Below, in pieces: positions 1 through 9,371 of a stretch of DNA of 64,000 bases. The notes under the pieces were generated by a model. The model ran no database searches. It saw only the letters and a list, made by a program, of their open reading frames with translations, and was not told where the DNA came from. The DNA is from Dermabacter vaginalis. GTDB taxonomy: Bacteria > Actinomycetota > Actinomycetes > Actinomycetales > Dermabacteraceae. Position 1 is the stretch's first letter, and each line of letters begins with the position of its first letter. Position numbers and translations under genes: made by a program. The stretch spans positions 1,426,001 to 1,490,000 of the forward strand of contig NZ_CP012117.1 of assembly GCF_001678905.1 (NCBI RefSeq), given 5' to 3'.

Positions 1-1308
1 TTCCGCGCCGCACTCAGGGCAGAAAATGACCTTGTCGAGGCCAGGACCAACCTCCACACGCTCTCTCTTTTTGCCCTCGAGAACGCCGACGTGCTTCGCG
101 TGCGAGGCCAGTGGCAGGAGACTCTTGCCGACCTCGAATGCGCACAGAACCGTTTCGATAGCGCGCTCGACAAAGCGGCCATCCCCTCGGCCTTCGCGCG
201 AAGCAGCACTCAGATCGCCATGATCCCCGCGCTTTTAGGCTCGATCCTCGCCGCGGGCGGCGTATATCACCTCGAGACCGCGGGCCTGCTCGGCGGTTTC
301 ATGGGCCACACAGCCGGCATCATCGGGGTCATCATTCTTGCGCCCCTCTCAAGTTTTGAAGCAGCCTCGGTGCTTCCGCAGGCGGCAAGCCAGCGCGCGC
401 GTTCGATTGTTGCGGCAGAGCGTCTTGCGGAGCTTGACTCGGGCGATTCCCCCGTTGCCTCCGCGTTCGACACCACGGGCAGCTCGAGCGTACGCGAGGC
501 CTTGAGGGCTGCGAGTGAAGACGCGCAGTCGGCTATCGAGAGCCCGGCAACCGTCGGACCAGCGAAGGCTTCCCCTTCCCCCGCGCCTGCACGCCGTGAA
601 CGGCCAGAACCCGCCACCCTCACCGCAGCCGCGCTCACCACCGGATGGAGCGCGGAGCGCCCCCTCGCACACGCGCTCGAGTTGAGCTTTGCCCCCGGAA
701 GCCGCACCCTCGTCTACGGTGCTTCGGGTCGCGGAAAGTCCACCCTCGGCCTGACCCTCGCCGGTCTCCTGGCCCCCCTGAGCGGTCACGTCACGTACGG
801 CGGCGTGTCCCTCACCTCGCTCAATCCCACCGAGCTCGCTTCCCGCGTCACGTTTTTCGCCGAGGACGCACACGTGTTTGCCACGAGCCTGCGAGAAAAC
901 ATTCGCGTGGTGAGGGGTGACCTCACCGACGCGGAGATCACTAAAGCCCTTGCCCTCGCCGGTCTCGACGCATGGGTCTCCAGCCTCCCATCGGGGCTCG
1001 ACACGATCCTTGGAAGCGGCGGTGAGGATGTTTCTGGTGGCGAGCGACGAAGGCTCCTTCTCGCCCGCGCGATCGCGCACGCTGCTCCCGTCACGATCCT
1101 CGACGAGCCCACCGAACACCTCAACCTCGGCCTCGCGTCCGCACTCATGGAGGGTATCCTCACCCCCGGGCGGTTCTTCCCTGCCGATTCCACGGTCATC
1201 GTGATTACGCATGATCGACGCTTCACGGATTCGGGAGCGGCGGTTCTCGATCTCGACGCCCACAGCACGCATGAAGGGAGCACCCATGTCAAAAGCCACG
1301 AGAATTAG
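1..1308 (+). CDS. cydC: Thiol reductant ABC exporter, CydC-type subunit (5' end outside window)
   Basis: C-terminal part of an ABC exporter with fused membrane and ATPase regions; the frame is open from base 1, so the N-terminus lies upstream. The visible membrane part has hydrophobic stretches and an L-SSFEAASVLPQA segment typical of CydC/CydD. The ATPase follows from about residue 215: Walker A GASGRGKST, signature VSGGERRRLLLARA, Walker B VTILDEPTEHL and H-loop VITHD. CydDC proteins export cysteine/glutathione to the periplasm and are needed for cytochrome bd assembly (family knowledge). The Q-loop position reads FFAEDAHVF, with Glu where the family normally has Gln. The 3' end overlaps the next gene by 23 bases. 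CydD rather than CydC, or a fused CydDC, cannot be excluded because the 5' part is missing. Confidence 0.8.
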   Translation, partial: FRAALRAENDLVEARTNLHTLSLFALENADVLRVRGQWQETLADLECAQNRFDSALDKAAIPSAFARSSTQIAMIPALLGSILAAGGVYHLETAGLLGGFMGHTAGIIGVIILAPLSSFEAASVLPQAASQRARSIVAAERLAELDSGDSPVASAFDTTGSSSVREALRAASEDAQSAIESPATVGPAKASPSPAPARRERPEPATLTAAALTTGWSAERPLAHALELSFAPGSRTLVYGASGRGKSTLGLTLAGLLAPLSGHVTYGGVSLTSLNPTELASRVTFFAEDAHVFATSLRENIRVVRGDLTDAEITKALALAGLDAWVSSLPSGLDTILGSGGEDVSGGERRRLLLARAIAHAAPVTILDEPTEHLNLGLASALMEGILTPGRFFPADSTVIVITHDRRFTDSGAAVLDLDAHSTHEGSTHVKSHEN

Positions 1309-2467
1309 CGAGCTCACAGCAGCGGTTCTCAACGCCGAGGATCCCGACGACCTGCTCGATCTGCTCGCCGACACCGCCTTCGACATTCTCGCGCCGGACT
1401 CGCTTCTCGTGCTCCTCCCTCTCGACGATTCGACATGGGTGTGCGAGCTCGTTCGAGGGCGTTTCGCGCAAGAGCTTCTCGGGACTTCCGTATCCCACGC
1501 CTCAGGAAGTTCCAAGGCTGCGCGTCTTCCCTTCGTCCTCGACTACGACTCCCCCGATGACCTCAAGAAGCTCACGTTGAACGACCTCACTCACGCTCTT
1601 GCCGGTGAGCAGTTCGGCGGCGGCGAGGTCGCGGACTCTACCGTGGAGGCATGTCCGATTGACGCGGGAGCCGCAAGGCGGGGACTCCTCATCGCCGCTC
1701 GCCTCACAAAGGAGGGGTCCGACGCCCCCTTGGCCTTCACCGAGACCGAGTCGGTGAGCGCTGCTTCGCTCGCTACTCTTTTTTCGTTCGCGCTCAATGG
1801 AGCGACGGGCCGCAGTGCGATCGAAGATGACCTCAATAACGAGCGCAACCGCATCGCGCGCGATCTCCACGACCTCGCCATCCAAGAGCTTTTCGGCGTA
1901 GGGATGCAGCTCGAGACCGTCATGGCGCAAGCGTCGCGCTTTCCCGAATATTCCGATGAGGGGCCGGTGGCGACGAGCCTCAAGGACTCGGTGGCAGGTA
2001 TCGAACGCTCAATTGCGGAGATCCGCGGGATCGTTCAGTCTCTGCGTAACGAGACGATCGAGGTGACACTATCGCAGCGGCTTCGCCACGAATGCGGCCT
2101 CGCGATCGCTGGCCTCGGCTTCGTGCCATCGCTCCAGCTCAATGCGCCGATCACCGAGATCGATGCGATCGAGGGTGAGCTCAAGGAAGATGTCGTTGCG
2201 GTCGTCAAGGAATGCCTCGCGAATGTTGCTCGACACGCGCACGCGAGCGCGGTGTCGGTCAATATCACGCTCTTCAAGGAGGGCGTGGACACGGTCATTC
2301 AGGTGAACGTGAGCGATAACGGTCGGGGCATAGATCCGAGCATCACGCGCCGTTCGGGACTCGCGAATATGGGCTCGCGCGCACGGCGCCATCTCGGTTG
2401 GGTCGACTTCTACAACCTCGACCCGGGAACGATGGTGAGCTGGCGCGCGACGGTCGGCGCTTCCTAA
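1286..2467 (+). CDS. GAF-type sensor histidine kinase, NarL/DevS-like
   Basis: A 393-aa sensor kinase that should phosphorylate the response regulator encoded convergently next to it. The N-terminal 175 residues look like one GAF-like sensor domain with no membrane segment, so the protein is probably cytosolic. A HisKA_3 dimerisation domain follows, with H-box RIARDLHDLAIQELF, then an ATPase domain with N-box ECLANVARHAHA, G1 box VSDNGRGID and GLANMGSRARRH. An upstream in-frame ATG at 1211 exists, but the ATG at 1286 has a GAAGGGAG ribosome site and only a short overlap with cydC. The kinase core resembles DevS/DosT-type sensors, which read redox or gas state; the ligand here is not visible from sequence. 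Linkage to cydC fits a respiratory or redox role (inference). Confidence 0.85.
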   Translation: MSKATRISELTAAVLNAEDPDDLLDLLADTAFDILAPDSLLVLLPLDDSTWVCELVRGRFAQELLGTSVSHASGSSKAARLPFVLDYDSPDDLKKLTLNDLTHALAGEQFGGGEVADSTVEACPIDAGAARRGLLIAARLTKEGSDAPLAFTETESVSAASLATLFSFALNGATGRSAIEDDLNNERNRIARDLHDLAIQELFGVGMQLETVMAQASRFPEYSDEGPVATSLKDSVAGIERSIAEIRGIVQSLRNETIEVTLSQRLRHECGLAIAGLGFVPSLQLNAPITEIDAIEGELKEDVVAVVKECLANVARHAHASAVSVNITLFKEGVDTVIQVNVSDNGRGIDPSITRRSGLANMGSRARRHLGWVDFYNLDPGTMVSWRATVGAS

Positions 2468-2483
2468 ACCGGAAGCAGCGATT

Positions 2484-3107
2484 CTACTTCCAGTCGGCGC
2501 GGCGGCGGGCTACAACCCAAGCCGCCACCTGTGTGCGGCGCTGCAGCCCCATCTTGTGAAGGATGCCCGTGATGCGGTTTTTGACGGTTTTCTCGGCGAC
2601 ACCGAGCTGATCGGCGATCTCGCGGTTGGCGAGGCCGTCACCGATGAACTCGACAATGCGGCGTTCGACGGCGGAGAAGTCGAATTCGTCTTCGTTCGCA
2701 CCACCCGCGGGCCACGCTGTTTCACCGTTCGCCACTTTGATGATCGTCGAGATGATCTCGTTTGAGCGCACGGACTTGAGCAGGAGGCCGGAGGCGCCGG
2801 CTGCGCGTGACTCGCGGATCGCCGCATCGTCGTTGAACGAGGTGAGCACGAGCATGGTCTGGTTCTCGTTCTCCTGGCGTGCCGCGTTCATCACATCGAT
2901 TCCGGTGCCGTCGGGAAGTTGGAGGTCCGTGACGAGAATGTCCGGCTGCACGGCGGGGAGCCGACGCTTGGCTTCGCCCACGGTGCTTGCTTCGGCAACG
3001 ACGCTGAGGCGTGCATCCGCGTCAATGACGGCAACGATGCCGCGACGCACGACTTCGTGGTCATCGACAATCATGACGCGGTATTGATCGCCGCTTACTT
3101 CGCTCAC
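2484..3107 (-). CDS. LuxR/NarL-family response regulator, DevR-like
   Basis: A 207-aa regulator with an N-terminal receiver domain (VDDHEVVRRG, phosphoacceptor Asp in VTDLQLPDG, conserved Lys in LLLKSVRS) and a C-terminal LuxR-type helix-turn-helix (LANREIADQLGVAEKTVKN, then RRTQVAAWVV). The AEKTVKN...RRTQ signature is close to DevR/DosR. The start is GTG with GGAG eight bases upstream; an ATG eleven codons in is the alternative. It is convergent with the kinase gene with 16 bases between the stops, so the two are not co-transcribed despite being a likely pair. A TAAGAT hexamer at 3158-3163 is a possible -10 box for its own promoter. Confidence 0.85.
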   Translation of the reverse strand: MSEVSGDQYRVMIVDDHEVVRRGIVAVIDADARLSVVAEASTVGEAKRRLPAVQPDILVTDLQLPDGTGIDVMNAARQENENQTMLVLTSFNDDAAIRESRAAGASGLLLKSVRSNEIISTIIKVANGETAWPAGGANEDEFDFSAVERRIVEFIGDGLANREIADQLGVAEKTVKNRITGILHKMGLQRRTQVAAWVVARRRADWK

Positions 3108-3181
3108 GCGCTATTCTCCAGTTCGATCGATCGGGTCGTCACATTCACTACCTGGACATCTTAGCCGAACAGGGACCAAAT

Positions 3182-3208
3182 GCCCGCGCAAAACGGCGAT
3201 TTGCGGGC
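3182..3208 (-). terminator. Weak hairpin after mutM
   Basis: Inverted repeat GCCCG(CG)CAAA / TTTGCGGGC with a two-base bulge, about 20 bases past the mutM stop and before the response regulator promoter region. There is no T-run, so this is only a possible end of the recG-mutM transcript. Confidence 0.3.
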
Positions 3209-3228
3209 GGTCTGCCTCACCACCGTTT

Positions 3229-4191
3229 TTAGCGGCGGCGCTGGCAGTAAGGGCAGAGATGGCTCGAGCGGTTTTGAAACTGGACTCGTACGAGGGCGCG
3301 GCCGCAGCGTGGGCACGGCGTGCCGTGCTTACCGTAGGCATTGAGTGATCGCGCGAAATAGCCGCTTCGGCCATCGACGTTCACGTAAAGTGCATCGAAA
3401 CTCGTGCCGCCCACCTCAAGGGCACGGTTCATGACATCGCGGCACGCACGAAGAAGCTCCCTGATTTTTCGGCTTGAGATCCCATTCGCTGATCGTGCAA
3501 AGTGAAGCTTCGCCTCCCACAGCGCCTCATCGGCGTAGATATTGCCCACGCCGCTCACCGTGCCCTGGTCGAGGATCACCGATTTGATGGGGGCGCGACG
3601 CATTCGAATGCGACGCACGAGGCTTTCCTCGTCGAGGGCGGGATCGAGCAGGTCTCGAGCGATGTGCGCGGCGCTCTCGGGAATGAGCGGGAGCTTCGTG
3701 CCAGTGCCCGCCGCGAGCCCATCGGGGGTGTTCACGAGCGGGCTCACGTGCATCCCGCCAAAAATCCGCTGGTCAAGGAAATCAATCCGGCTGCCGCCAG
3801 CCATGTGGAGGCGAATCCTCAGATGCTTCTCCGGATCGCTTGCGGGGCCCTCGCTCACGTGCGGTTCCGACGCTTGGCTCGCCCCACGCCCTGCCCCGTC
3901 GCGAACACGAAGCTGGCCGCTCATGCCCAGATGTATGACGAGTGCTTCGCCATGCGGCGGAGGAATCGAGGGAGCGCAGCCCGCGTCGGACAGCGGCGCC
4001 CACAGGAACTTCCCTCGCCTCGCAACCGAGCGGATGCGGCGTCCCTCGAGCTGACGCACGAAACTCTCTGCACCGCCAGTGTGGCGCTTGAGCGAGCGCG
4101 CATCGAGCACTTCGACGCGTTCGATCACGCGCGAGGCCACGTACGGCTCGAGGCCTCGACGAACGACCTCAACCTCGGGAAGCTCGGGCAT
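3229..4191 (-). CDS. mutM: Formamidopyrimidine-DNA glycosylase
   Basis: A 320-aa bifunctional DNA glycosylase/AP lyase that removes 8-oxoguanine and formamidopyrimidines. The mature N-terminus PELPEVEVVRRGLEP carries the catalytic Pro2 and Glu3, which fixes the start at 4191 although the frame stays open further upstream. GKFLWAP holds the conserved Lys, and the C-terminus is a complete zinc finger (CPRCG ... CPYCQ). An extra stretch rich in Gly, Ser and Glu near residues 80-105 makes it a little longer than the usual 270-290 aa. It begins seven bases after the rnc stop, with its GAGGAC ribosome site inside the end of rnc. Confidence 0.95.
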   Translation of the reverse strand: MPELPEVEVVRRGLEPYVASRVIERVEVLDARSLKRHTGGAESFVRQLEGRRIRSVARRGKFLWAPLSDAGCAPSIPPPHGEALVIHLGMSGQLRVRDGAGRGASQASEPHVSEGPASDPEKHLRIRLHMAGGSRIDFLDQRIFGGMHVSPLVNTPDGLAAGTGTKLPLIPESAAHIARDLLDPALDEESLVRRIRMRRAPIKSVILDQGTVSGVGNIYADEALWEAKLHFARSANGISSRKIRELLRACRDVMNRALEVGGTSFDALYVNVDGRSGYFARSLNAYGKHGTPCPRCGRALVRVQFQNRSSHLCPYCQRRR

Positions 4192-4198
4192 AAAGCGC

Positions 4199-4948
4199 TC
4201 AGTCCTCGAACATCGTGAAGGTTTCGCCCCGCGCGCTGTAATAGGCAAGAACGGCCCTGCGGGCGGCCTCCATCTCGGCGCCTTTCTTGCTCGTTCCCTC
4301 ACCCGCACTCGCGAGCGAGTCGCCCACGCTCACGTGTGCGCGGAAGTGCTCGGCGTCGCCCTCGGTCCACGTGTCATACGTGTAGGTGGGAACGGCGTCG
4401 AGCAAAGCCCCGATTTCCTGGAGCCGCGACTTGTAGTCGAAGGCACCGAGCATGAACGTATCGTCGTCGAGGATGGGCGAGAGCAGATCGAGAACAAAGA
4501 CACGCGCGGCTTCTGCGCCAAGACTAAGGTGCACGGCTCCGATAATCGCCTCAACAGCATCCTCGAGAACCGAGTCGCGATCGCGGCCGCCCGTGAGCGC
4601 CTCACCCTTGCCGAGCTTGAGGTATGCGCCGAGATTGTGCAACCGCGCGATGTGCGAGAGCGCACGCGTACTCACGACCGTCGAACGGCGGCGTGAGAGC
4701 GAGCCCTGGGGAGCATCGGGAAAAGCGCGATAGAGGTGATCGGCAACGGCGAGGCCCAAGACAGCGTCGCCAAGGTATTCGAGGCGCTCGTTTTGCGGGC
4801 ACTCATCATGCTCGAAGCTGTACGAGCGGTGCGTGAGTGCGAGATCGAGCAGATCGGGATCGAGCTCGCCTTTGAGCGGGAGCGAGGCAAGGAGCTCGGA
4901 GCGATCCTCGAGATGGGGAACGGCCTTCCGTTTGCTCTTGCGGCTCAC
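4199..4948 (-). CDS. rnc: Ribonuclease III
   Basis: A 249-aa double-strand-specific endoribonuclease that processes rRNA precursors and other structured RNAs. The endonuclease domain carries the signature NERLEYLGDAVLGLAVADHL with its metal-binding acidic residues, plus a second acidic patch in VLEDAVEAIIGAVHLSLG. A dsRNA-binding domain starts near residue 168 (DYKSRLQEIGALLDAVPTYT) and ends in MEAARRAVLAYY. The start overlaps the stop of the upstream DUF177 gene in an ATGA, indicating translational coupling. The usual actinobacterial arrangement places rpmF between these two genes; it is absent here. Confidence 0.95.
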   Translation of the reverse strand: MSRKSKRKAVPHLEDRSELLASLPLKGELDPDLLDLALTHRSYSFEHDECPQNERLEYLGDAVLGLAVADHLYRAFPDAPQGSLSRRRSTVVSTRALSHIARLHNLGAYLKLGKGEALTGGRDRDSVLEDAVEAIIGAVHLSLGAEAARVFVLDLLSPILDDDTFMLGAFDYKSRLQEIGALLDAVPTYTYDTWTEGDAEHFRAHVSVGDSLASAGEGTSKKGAEMEAARRAVLAYYSARGETFTMFED

Positions 4949-5568
4949 TTCTCGCCGCCCTCGCTCTCCTCATCGTTCTCGAGGAAGCCGGCGAGCGCGG
5001 CAAAGCGCGGGTCGTACACCACGTGCTCGTGGTCGGGGTCTTCTTCCATGCGCTTGCCGCACTGCGGGCACAGGCCCGGACAATCTTCACGGCACAGTGG
5101 CTGGTAGGGAGCGGCCATGGCGAAAGCATCGTGCACGAGAGGACCGAGATCGATCACGTCGCCCTCGAGCACGGGAACGTCCTCCTCTTCGAGCTCCGCG
5201 GGAACTTTCTCGGGGTAGGTGAAGAGCTCGTCGAAGCGCACGTCGAGGCGCTCCTCCACGGGGTCGAGGCAACGCGAGCATTCGGCGTGCACGTTCGCGC
5301 GTGCGCTGCCCGTCACGTAAATACCTTCGTCAACCGATTCGAGGCTCGCTTCAACCTCGATCTCATCCCCGGGCCTGACGGCGAATTCGGGGTCGCCTAC
5401 GGGCTGCGCGGAGGTCGCCGTGCGGCTTACGGTGCGTTGCGAACCAATTTTGTGGATGAGGTCGATCGCGTCGATCTCGAGATCGAGACCCGCGTTGAAG
5501 GGCTTCTCAGCCTGGGCTTCTTTGGTGTTGTGTGGGCGCCTCGTGCGCCCGTCCTTCGTGTCGGTCAT
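4945..5568 (-). CDS. DUF177 (YceD-family) protein
   Basis: A 207-aa protein of the YceD/DUF177 family, which is linked to 23S rRNA metabolism and ribosome assembly. Family features are the CSRCLDPVEERLDVRFDELF block in the middle and the cysteine-rich PLCREDCPGLCPQCGKRM near residue 170, a likely metal site. The N-terminus is charged and low in complexity; the C-terminus is an acidic tail (ENDEESEGGEK). The gene overlaps coaD upstream and rnc downstream by four bases each, so the three are probably translated in series. In most relatives the L32 gene rpmF lies directly downstream; nothing encoding it is present between this gene and rnc. Confidence 0.85.
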   Translation of the reverse strand: MTDTKDGRTRRPHNTKEAQAEKPFNAGLDLEIDAIDLIHKIGSQRTVSRTATSAQPVGDPEFAVRPGDEIEVEASLESVDEGIYVTGSARANVHAECSRCLDPVEERLDVRFDELFTYPEKVPAELEEEDVPVLEGDVIDLGPLVHDAFAMAAPYQPLCREDCPGLCPQCGKRMEEDPDHEHVVYDPRFAALAGFLENDEESEGGEK

Positions 5569-6080
5569 GAGTGCTCCTTTGAGTGTGCGGCGGAATGGGC
5601 ATGTGCGGCCTCGAGTGCGCGAGCGGAGGCGGCGGGGAGGTACGGCGTGATGTCGCCACCGAGCGAGTAAATTTCGCGCACGAGCGAGCTTGAGACATGC
5701 GCGAGGGCCGGATCGGTAAGCAGGAACAGGGTGTCGAGCTCGCCGAGATCCATGTTCGCGCGCGCCATGGGCTCCTCATAGGCGAGGTCCTGGGCGTTTC
5801 TGAGTCCCTTGACGAGGTGGGTCGCCCCAAGCTTTTTTGCACCGTCCACGAGGAGACCGGCGGGGAGCTTTTCAACGCTCGCCTTTTGGGCGAGTCCCTC
5901 GCTTTCGAGCGTCTCTCGGATCGCTTCGGTGCGCGCATCGAAGGGGATGCTCGCGCGCTTATTGGGGTTGTGGGCAACGGCGACGATGACGCGATCGCTA
6001 AGCGCGTGCGCGCGCCTCACGAGGTCGAGGTGGCCGAGCGTAAACGGGTCGAATGAGCCCGGGATGAGCGCGGTGAGCAT
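5565..6080 (-). CDS. coaD: Phosphopantetheine adenylyltransferase
   Basis: Catalyses the penultimate step of coenzyme A synthesis, joining ATP to 4'-phosphopantetheine to give dephospho-CoA. The 171-aa length is normal. The nucleotidyltransferase signature is at the N-terminus (PGSFDPFTLGHLDLVRRA, with the T/HxGH-type motif), followed by AVAHNPNKR and the C-terminal SSSLVREIYSLGGDI that closes over the nucleotide. The start is a conventional ATG; rsmD ends nine bases upstream and the DUF177 start overlaps the coaD stop, so it sits inside the recG-to-mutM operon. Confidence 0.95.
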   Translation of the reverse strand: MLTALIPGSFDPFTLGHLDLVRRAHALSDRVIVAVAHNPNKRASIPFDARTEAIRETLESEGLAQKASVEKLPAGLLVDGAKKLGATHLVKGLRNAQDLAYEEPMARANMDLGELDTLFLLTDPALAHVSSSLVREIYSLGGDITPYLPAASARALEAAHAHSAAHSKEHS

Positions 6081-6089
6081 GCGTTAAGC

Positions 6090-6671
6090 CTACCGGCTTG
6101 CCTCCGTAATCGCAGGGTCGAGGTAGGTGAAGTATTCGACTCTCGTGTCGCCGAAATTGCGTTGTCCTTCGTCCACGAAATACTCGGGCAGCAAGGTCGG
6201 CTCACTGCGGGCGGAGCGTTCGAGAACGATCGTCGCCTCGTCCGCAAGCTGTCCCGCCTCTCCAAGCCCGGTCACAAGGCATGCAAGCTGGTCTGTGGCA
6301 ACGGCGTAGGGCGGGTCGGCACACACGAGGGTGAAGGGCCCTTCGGGCCGGGGTCCGACGCTTGCCTGGCCACACTCGATCCTGAGCTCATTTTCGAGGC
6401 CAAGCGCGCGTGCGGCCTCGCCGATCGCTTTCGCCGTGGGGCGATGAGCTTCGACGAGAACGGCAAACGCGGCGCCGCGCGACAGCGCTTCGAAGGCGAG
6501 TGCGCCAGTCCCTGCATAAAGGTCGAGCACCGTGGCGCCCTCCACTGCTCCCCAGGCGTCGAGCCTCGAGAACATCGCTTCGCGCACGCGGTCGCTCGTG
6601 GGCCGCGTGCGGTTCGTGGGAGGGGACGGCACGGTGCGTCCCCCAAGCCTTCCGGCGATGATACGGGGCAC
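6090..6671 (-). CDS. rsmD: 16S rRNA (guanine(966)-N2)-methyltransferase RsmD
   Basis: A 193-aa SAM-dependent methyltransferase that modifies G966 of 16S rRNA. Visible motifs are the N-terminal PRIIAGRLGGR, substrate loop RPTSDRVREAMFSRL, SAM-binding motif I VLDLYAGTGALAFEALSRGA and catalytic DPPY in VCADPPYAV. Its start lies two bases downstream of the recG stop. The rsmD-coaD adjacency is widely conserved. Confidence 0.93.
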   Translation of the reverse strand: MPRIIAGRLGGRTVPSPPTNRTRPTSDRVREAMFSRLDAWGAVEGATVLDLYAGTGALAFEALSRGAAFAVLVEAHRPTAKAIGEAARALGLENELRIECGQASVGPRPEGPFTLVCADPPYAVATDQLACLVTGLGEAGQLADEATIVLERSARSEPTLLPEYFVDEGQRNFGDTRVEYFTYLDPAITEASR

Positions 6672-6673
6672 GT

Positions 6674-8962
6674 TCAGCTCCTTTCGAGGTCGTCGACGCC
6701 GCGAGCGCTGTGACGCGCGATCGCGGAATCGAGGGCGTCGTGTTCGCTCGGGGTGGGCGGTGTGAGACTACTCGAGGTGAGGGAGCCTCGCGCAAGAGCC
6801 TCGGTCACGAGCGCATCTTCGCGGGCCTCGAGGATCATGCGCGCGTCACGACCCACGTCGAGGAAGCGCACGGCAACGGACGTTCCCGACTGAATATCGC
6901 CCACGAGATCGCCGCCACCGCGTCGTTCGAGGTCGAGTTCGGCAAGGGCGAAACCATCGGTCGTCTCCGCAAGCTCCGTGAGCCCTTCATGTTGCGCACT
7001 CCCCCGGCCAAATTGCGTCGCAAAAAAGGCGATCCCCGGATGGGTCCCGCGCCCGATTCGACCGCGAAGCTGATGGAGCTGGGCGAGTCCGAAACGCTCG
7101 GCATCGAGCACGACCATGACGCTCGCATTTGGCACGTCGACCCCCACTTCGATGACCGTGGTTGCCACGAGCACGTCGATCTCGCCTGCCGCGAAAGCCT
7201 CCATGCGCTCACGCTTGACGTCGCTTGGAAGCTTGCCGTGCAGCTCTTCGATGCGGAGGGAATCGAACCCCGGCTTCGCGCGGAGCATGTCGAGAGTCGG
7301 GGTAACCGCGTGGAGCGGGTGCTCGGGTCCGAGGGCGAGCAAGGAGGGGTCGCCAGGACCGCCAAGCGCCTCCGCCTCGCTCACCTCACTCACCTCATCA
7401 GGATCGATGCGCGGACACACCACAAACGCTTGACGCCCCGCGCGGATCTCTTCGAGCGCGCGCTCCCACATGCGCTCGCGCCATGCGTCGTCTCCAAGAG
7501 GAACGACGAACGACGAGACTTCCGTGCCTTCGCGCGGGCGTCCCTTGAGCGTCAGTGAATCGAGATCGCCTACGAGGGCGAGTGCCGCGGAGCGGGGGAT
7601 CGGCGTTGCGGTCATCACCAGCATGTGTGGGCGCAGATGCCCCGGTCCTTTCGAACGCAACTGCCGGCGGTGATCCACACCGAAGCGATGCTGCTCATCA
7701 ATGATCACGAGGCCGAGCTTCAAAAAGTCGACGTTCTCGGTGAGCAGCGCGTGGGTGCCCACGGCGATCCCAGCTTCGCCGTTCATGAGGTCGAGCAGGC
7801 TCTCTCGGCGCTCGGAGGCCCTTTGTGCGCCCACGAGGAGCCGCACGCGCGTGGCCGCTTCGTGTGCGTCCAGGTGGCCGTGGCGCGCGAGGTCGCCGAG
7901 CATTGTGGTGATCGTCGCGAAATGCTGCCGGGCGAGCACCTCTGTTGGGGCGAGAAGCACCGCCTGGTACCCGGAATCGACAGCGCGCGCCATGGCGCGG
8001 AGCGCTACGACCGTTTTCCCCGAACCGACGTCACCTTGAAGGAGCAGGGACGTGGGGTGTGGCTCGGCGATCCTCTCGGCGATCTGGTCGCCCACCTCTT
8101 CTTGCGAGGGTGTGAGGTCGAACGGTAGGCGTTCGTCAAGGGCCCGACTGAGGTCGCCGTATGTCGCGAGTGGCGGCGCGGAATCCGCGACGTCCTGAGC
8201 CCTGCGCCTCGCAAAGATCGACTGGATAATGAAGGCTTCCTCGAATCGAAAGTAGCGTAGGGCCCGCTCGATGTCCGCACTATTGCGGGGTGCGTGAAGA
8301 AGCCGCGCTGCCTCTTGGATTCCCGGCAGGTCGCGCTCATGCCGGATCGCCTCGGGGACCACCTCGCGCAGATCGCCCGCATGCCGCAGAACTTTGGAAA
8401 AAAGCGACCGCATCACCTTTTGCGTCACCGAACCGCGAAGCGGATACACGGGAGCTGGCTCGAGCGCCTTCGCAATATCGCGCTCTTCCTCCGCAGAAGG
8501 GTTCTCCGCGAGAAGCACGTAATCGGGGTGGGCGATTTGGTTCTCACCTCGATAGCGCGAGACGGTTCCGCTCACAAGGATCCGCGTGCCCTCGCGTAGG
8601 CGGCTCATGTGCCAGCTCACGAGGTGCGCCTTGAAGAGGAAGAAGGTCAGCTGGATGCTCTCTCCCTCGTCATCGCGCACACGCACGTCCAAGAGGGTAC
8701 CCTTGCGATTCTTCATCGTGCGCTCTCGCGTGCGCTCAACGGTCGCGATCACCGAGATATCCTCGCCTTCGTTCAAATAGCGAAGGTCGCGCAGAGGGCC
8801 GGGTGCAGCGTAACGGCGTGGAGGAACCCTCACGAGGTCCTCGAAGTTTCGCGCGCCGAGCCCGCGTGCGGCAGCGCTTTCCTTAGGGGTGAGGAGGCCC
8901 GCGGGGAAACCGTCGGCCTTCGCCTGAACCACGCATGCTCCTTCCGCGCCGTCGATACTCAC
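6674..8962 (-). CDS. recG: ATP-dependent DNA helicase RecG
   Basis: A 762-aa superfamily 2 helicase that remodels stalled replication forks and branched recombination intermediates. The N-terminal wedge/OB region includes [19 protein letters not shown]. The motor domains carry Walker [24 protein letters not shown] box [11 protein letters not shown], motif [15 protein letters not shown] and motif [14 protein letters not shown]. No ATG is available at the N-terminus and the chosen start is GTG; the upstream ribosome site is poor. It heads a six-gene minus-strand run extending to mutM and is divergent from rpmB. Confidence 0.95.
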   Translation of the reverse strand: MSIDGAEGACVVQAKADGFPAGLLTPKESAAARGLGARNFEDLVRVPPRRYAAPGPLRDLRYLNEGEDISVIATVERTRERTMKNRKGTLLDVRVRDDEGESIQLTFFLFKAHLVSWHMSRLREGTRILVSGTVSRYRGENQIAHPDYVLLAENPSAEEERDIAKALEPAPVYPLRGSVTQKVMRSLFSKVLRHAGDLREVVPEAIRHERDLPGIQEAARLLHAPRNSADIERALRYFRFEEAFIIQSIFARRRAQDVADSAPPLATYGDLSRALDERLPFDLTPSQEEVGDQIAERIAEPHPTSLLLQGDVGSGKTVVALRAMARAVDSGYQAVLLAPTEVLARQHFATITTMLGDLARHGHLDAHEAATRVRLLVGAQRASERRESLLDLMNGEAGIAVGTHALLTENVDFLKLGLVIIDEQHRFGVDHRRQLRSKGPGHLRPHMLVMTATPIPRSAALALVGDLDSLTLKGRPREGTEVSSFVVPLGDDAWRERMWERALEEIRAGRQAFVVCPRIDPDEVSEVSEAEALGGPGDPSLLALGPEHPLHAVTPTLDMLRAKPGFDSLRIEELHGKLPSDVKRERMEAFAAGEIDVLVATTVIEVGVDVPNASVMVVLDAERFGLAQLHQLRGRIGRGTHPGIAFFATQFGRGSAQHEGLTELAETTDGFALAELDLERRGGGDLVGDIQSGTSVAVRFLDVGRDARMILEAREDALVTEALARGSLTSSSLTPPTPSEHDALDSAIARHSARGVDDLERS

Positions 8963-9026
8963 CGCATTCTTTCACGCCCCACCCACCGGTGTGGCTGACT
9001 ACACAGGGGTCGCGGGCGCATCCCTA

Positions 9027-9055
9027 TCGCTCTTCACGCGCAAGTGGGCTATGCT
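9027..9055 (+). promoter_or_regulatory. Possible rpmB promoter
   Basis: TATGCT at 9050-9055 is a good -10 hexamer about 90 bases ahead of the rpmB start; the region 17 bases upstream (TCGCTC) is a poor -35 match. The intergenic stretch 8963-9146 otherwise shows nothing recognisable. Confidence 0.3.
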
Positions 9056-9146
9056 TTTGGGGTTGCCCAGCGCCACGCGGCTCGATCCGCTGCATGAGCC
9101 TCGGCGCACAAGATCAAGTACGTTAGCGATTATTCAGGAGAACACC

Positions 9147-9338
9147 GTGGCTTCCAAGTGTGACATTTGCGCCAAGGGCCCGAGCTTCGGCAAGAGCGTT
9201 TCCCACTCGCACCGTCGCACCTCGCGCCGCTGGAGCCCCAACATCCAGTCCGTGCGCACCGTGATCGGCGGCACCCCGAAGCGCCTCAACGTGTGCACCT
9301 CGTGCCTCAAGGCCGGCAAGGTTCAGCGCGCCGCCTGA
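9147..9338 (+). CDS. rpmB: 50S ribosomal protein L28, zinc-ribbon form
   Basis: A 63-aa large-subunit ribosomal protein. The start is GTG at 9147, six bases after a clear CAGGAG; the frame is open further upstream but without family resemblance. The protein carries two CxxC pairs (Cys5/Cys8 in KCDIC and Cys50/Cys53 in CTSC), so it is the zinc-binding (C+) form. It is a monocistronic gene with a strong terminator immediately downstream. Actinobacteria often also have a cysteine-free L28 under Zur control elsewhere; none is in this window. Confidence 0.95.
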   Translation: MASKCDICAKGPSFGKSVSHSHRRTSRRWSPNIQSVRTVIGGTPKRLNVCTSCLKAGKVQRAA

Positions 9339-9371
9339 GCATCCGGGCGCTGCCCGAGCGAAAGCTTTGAC

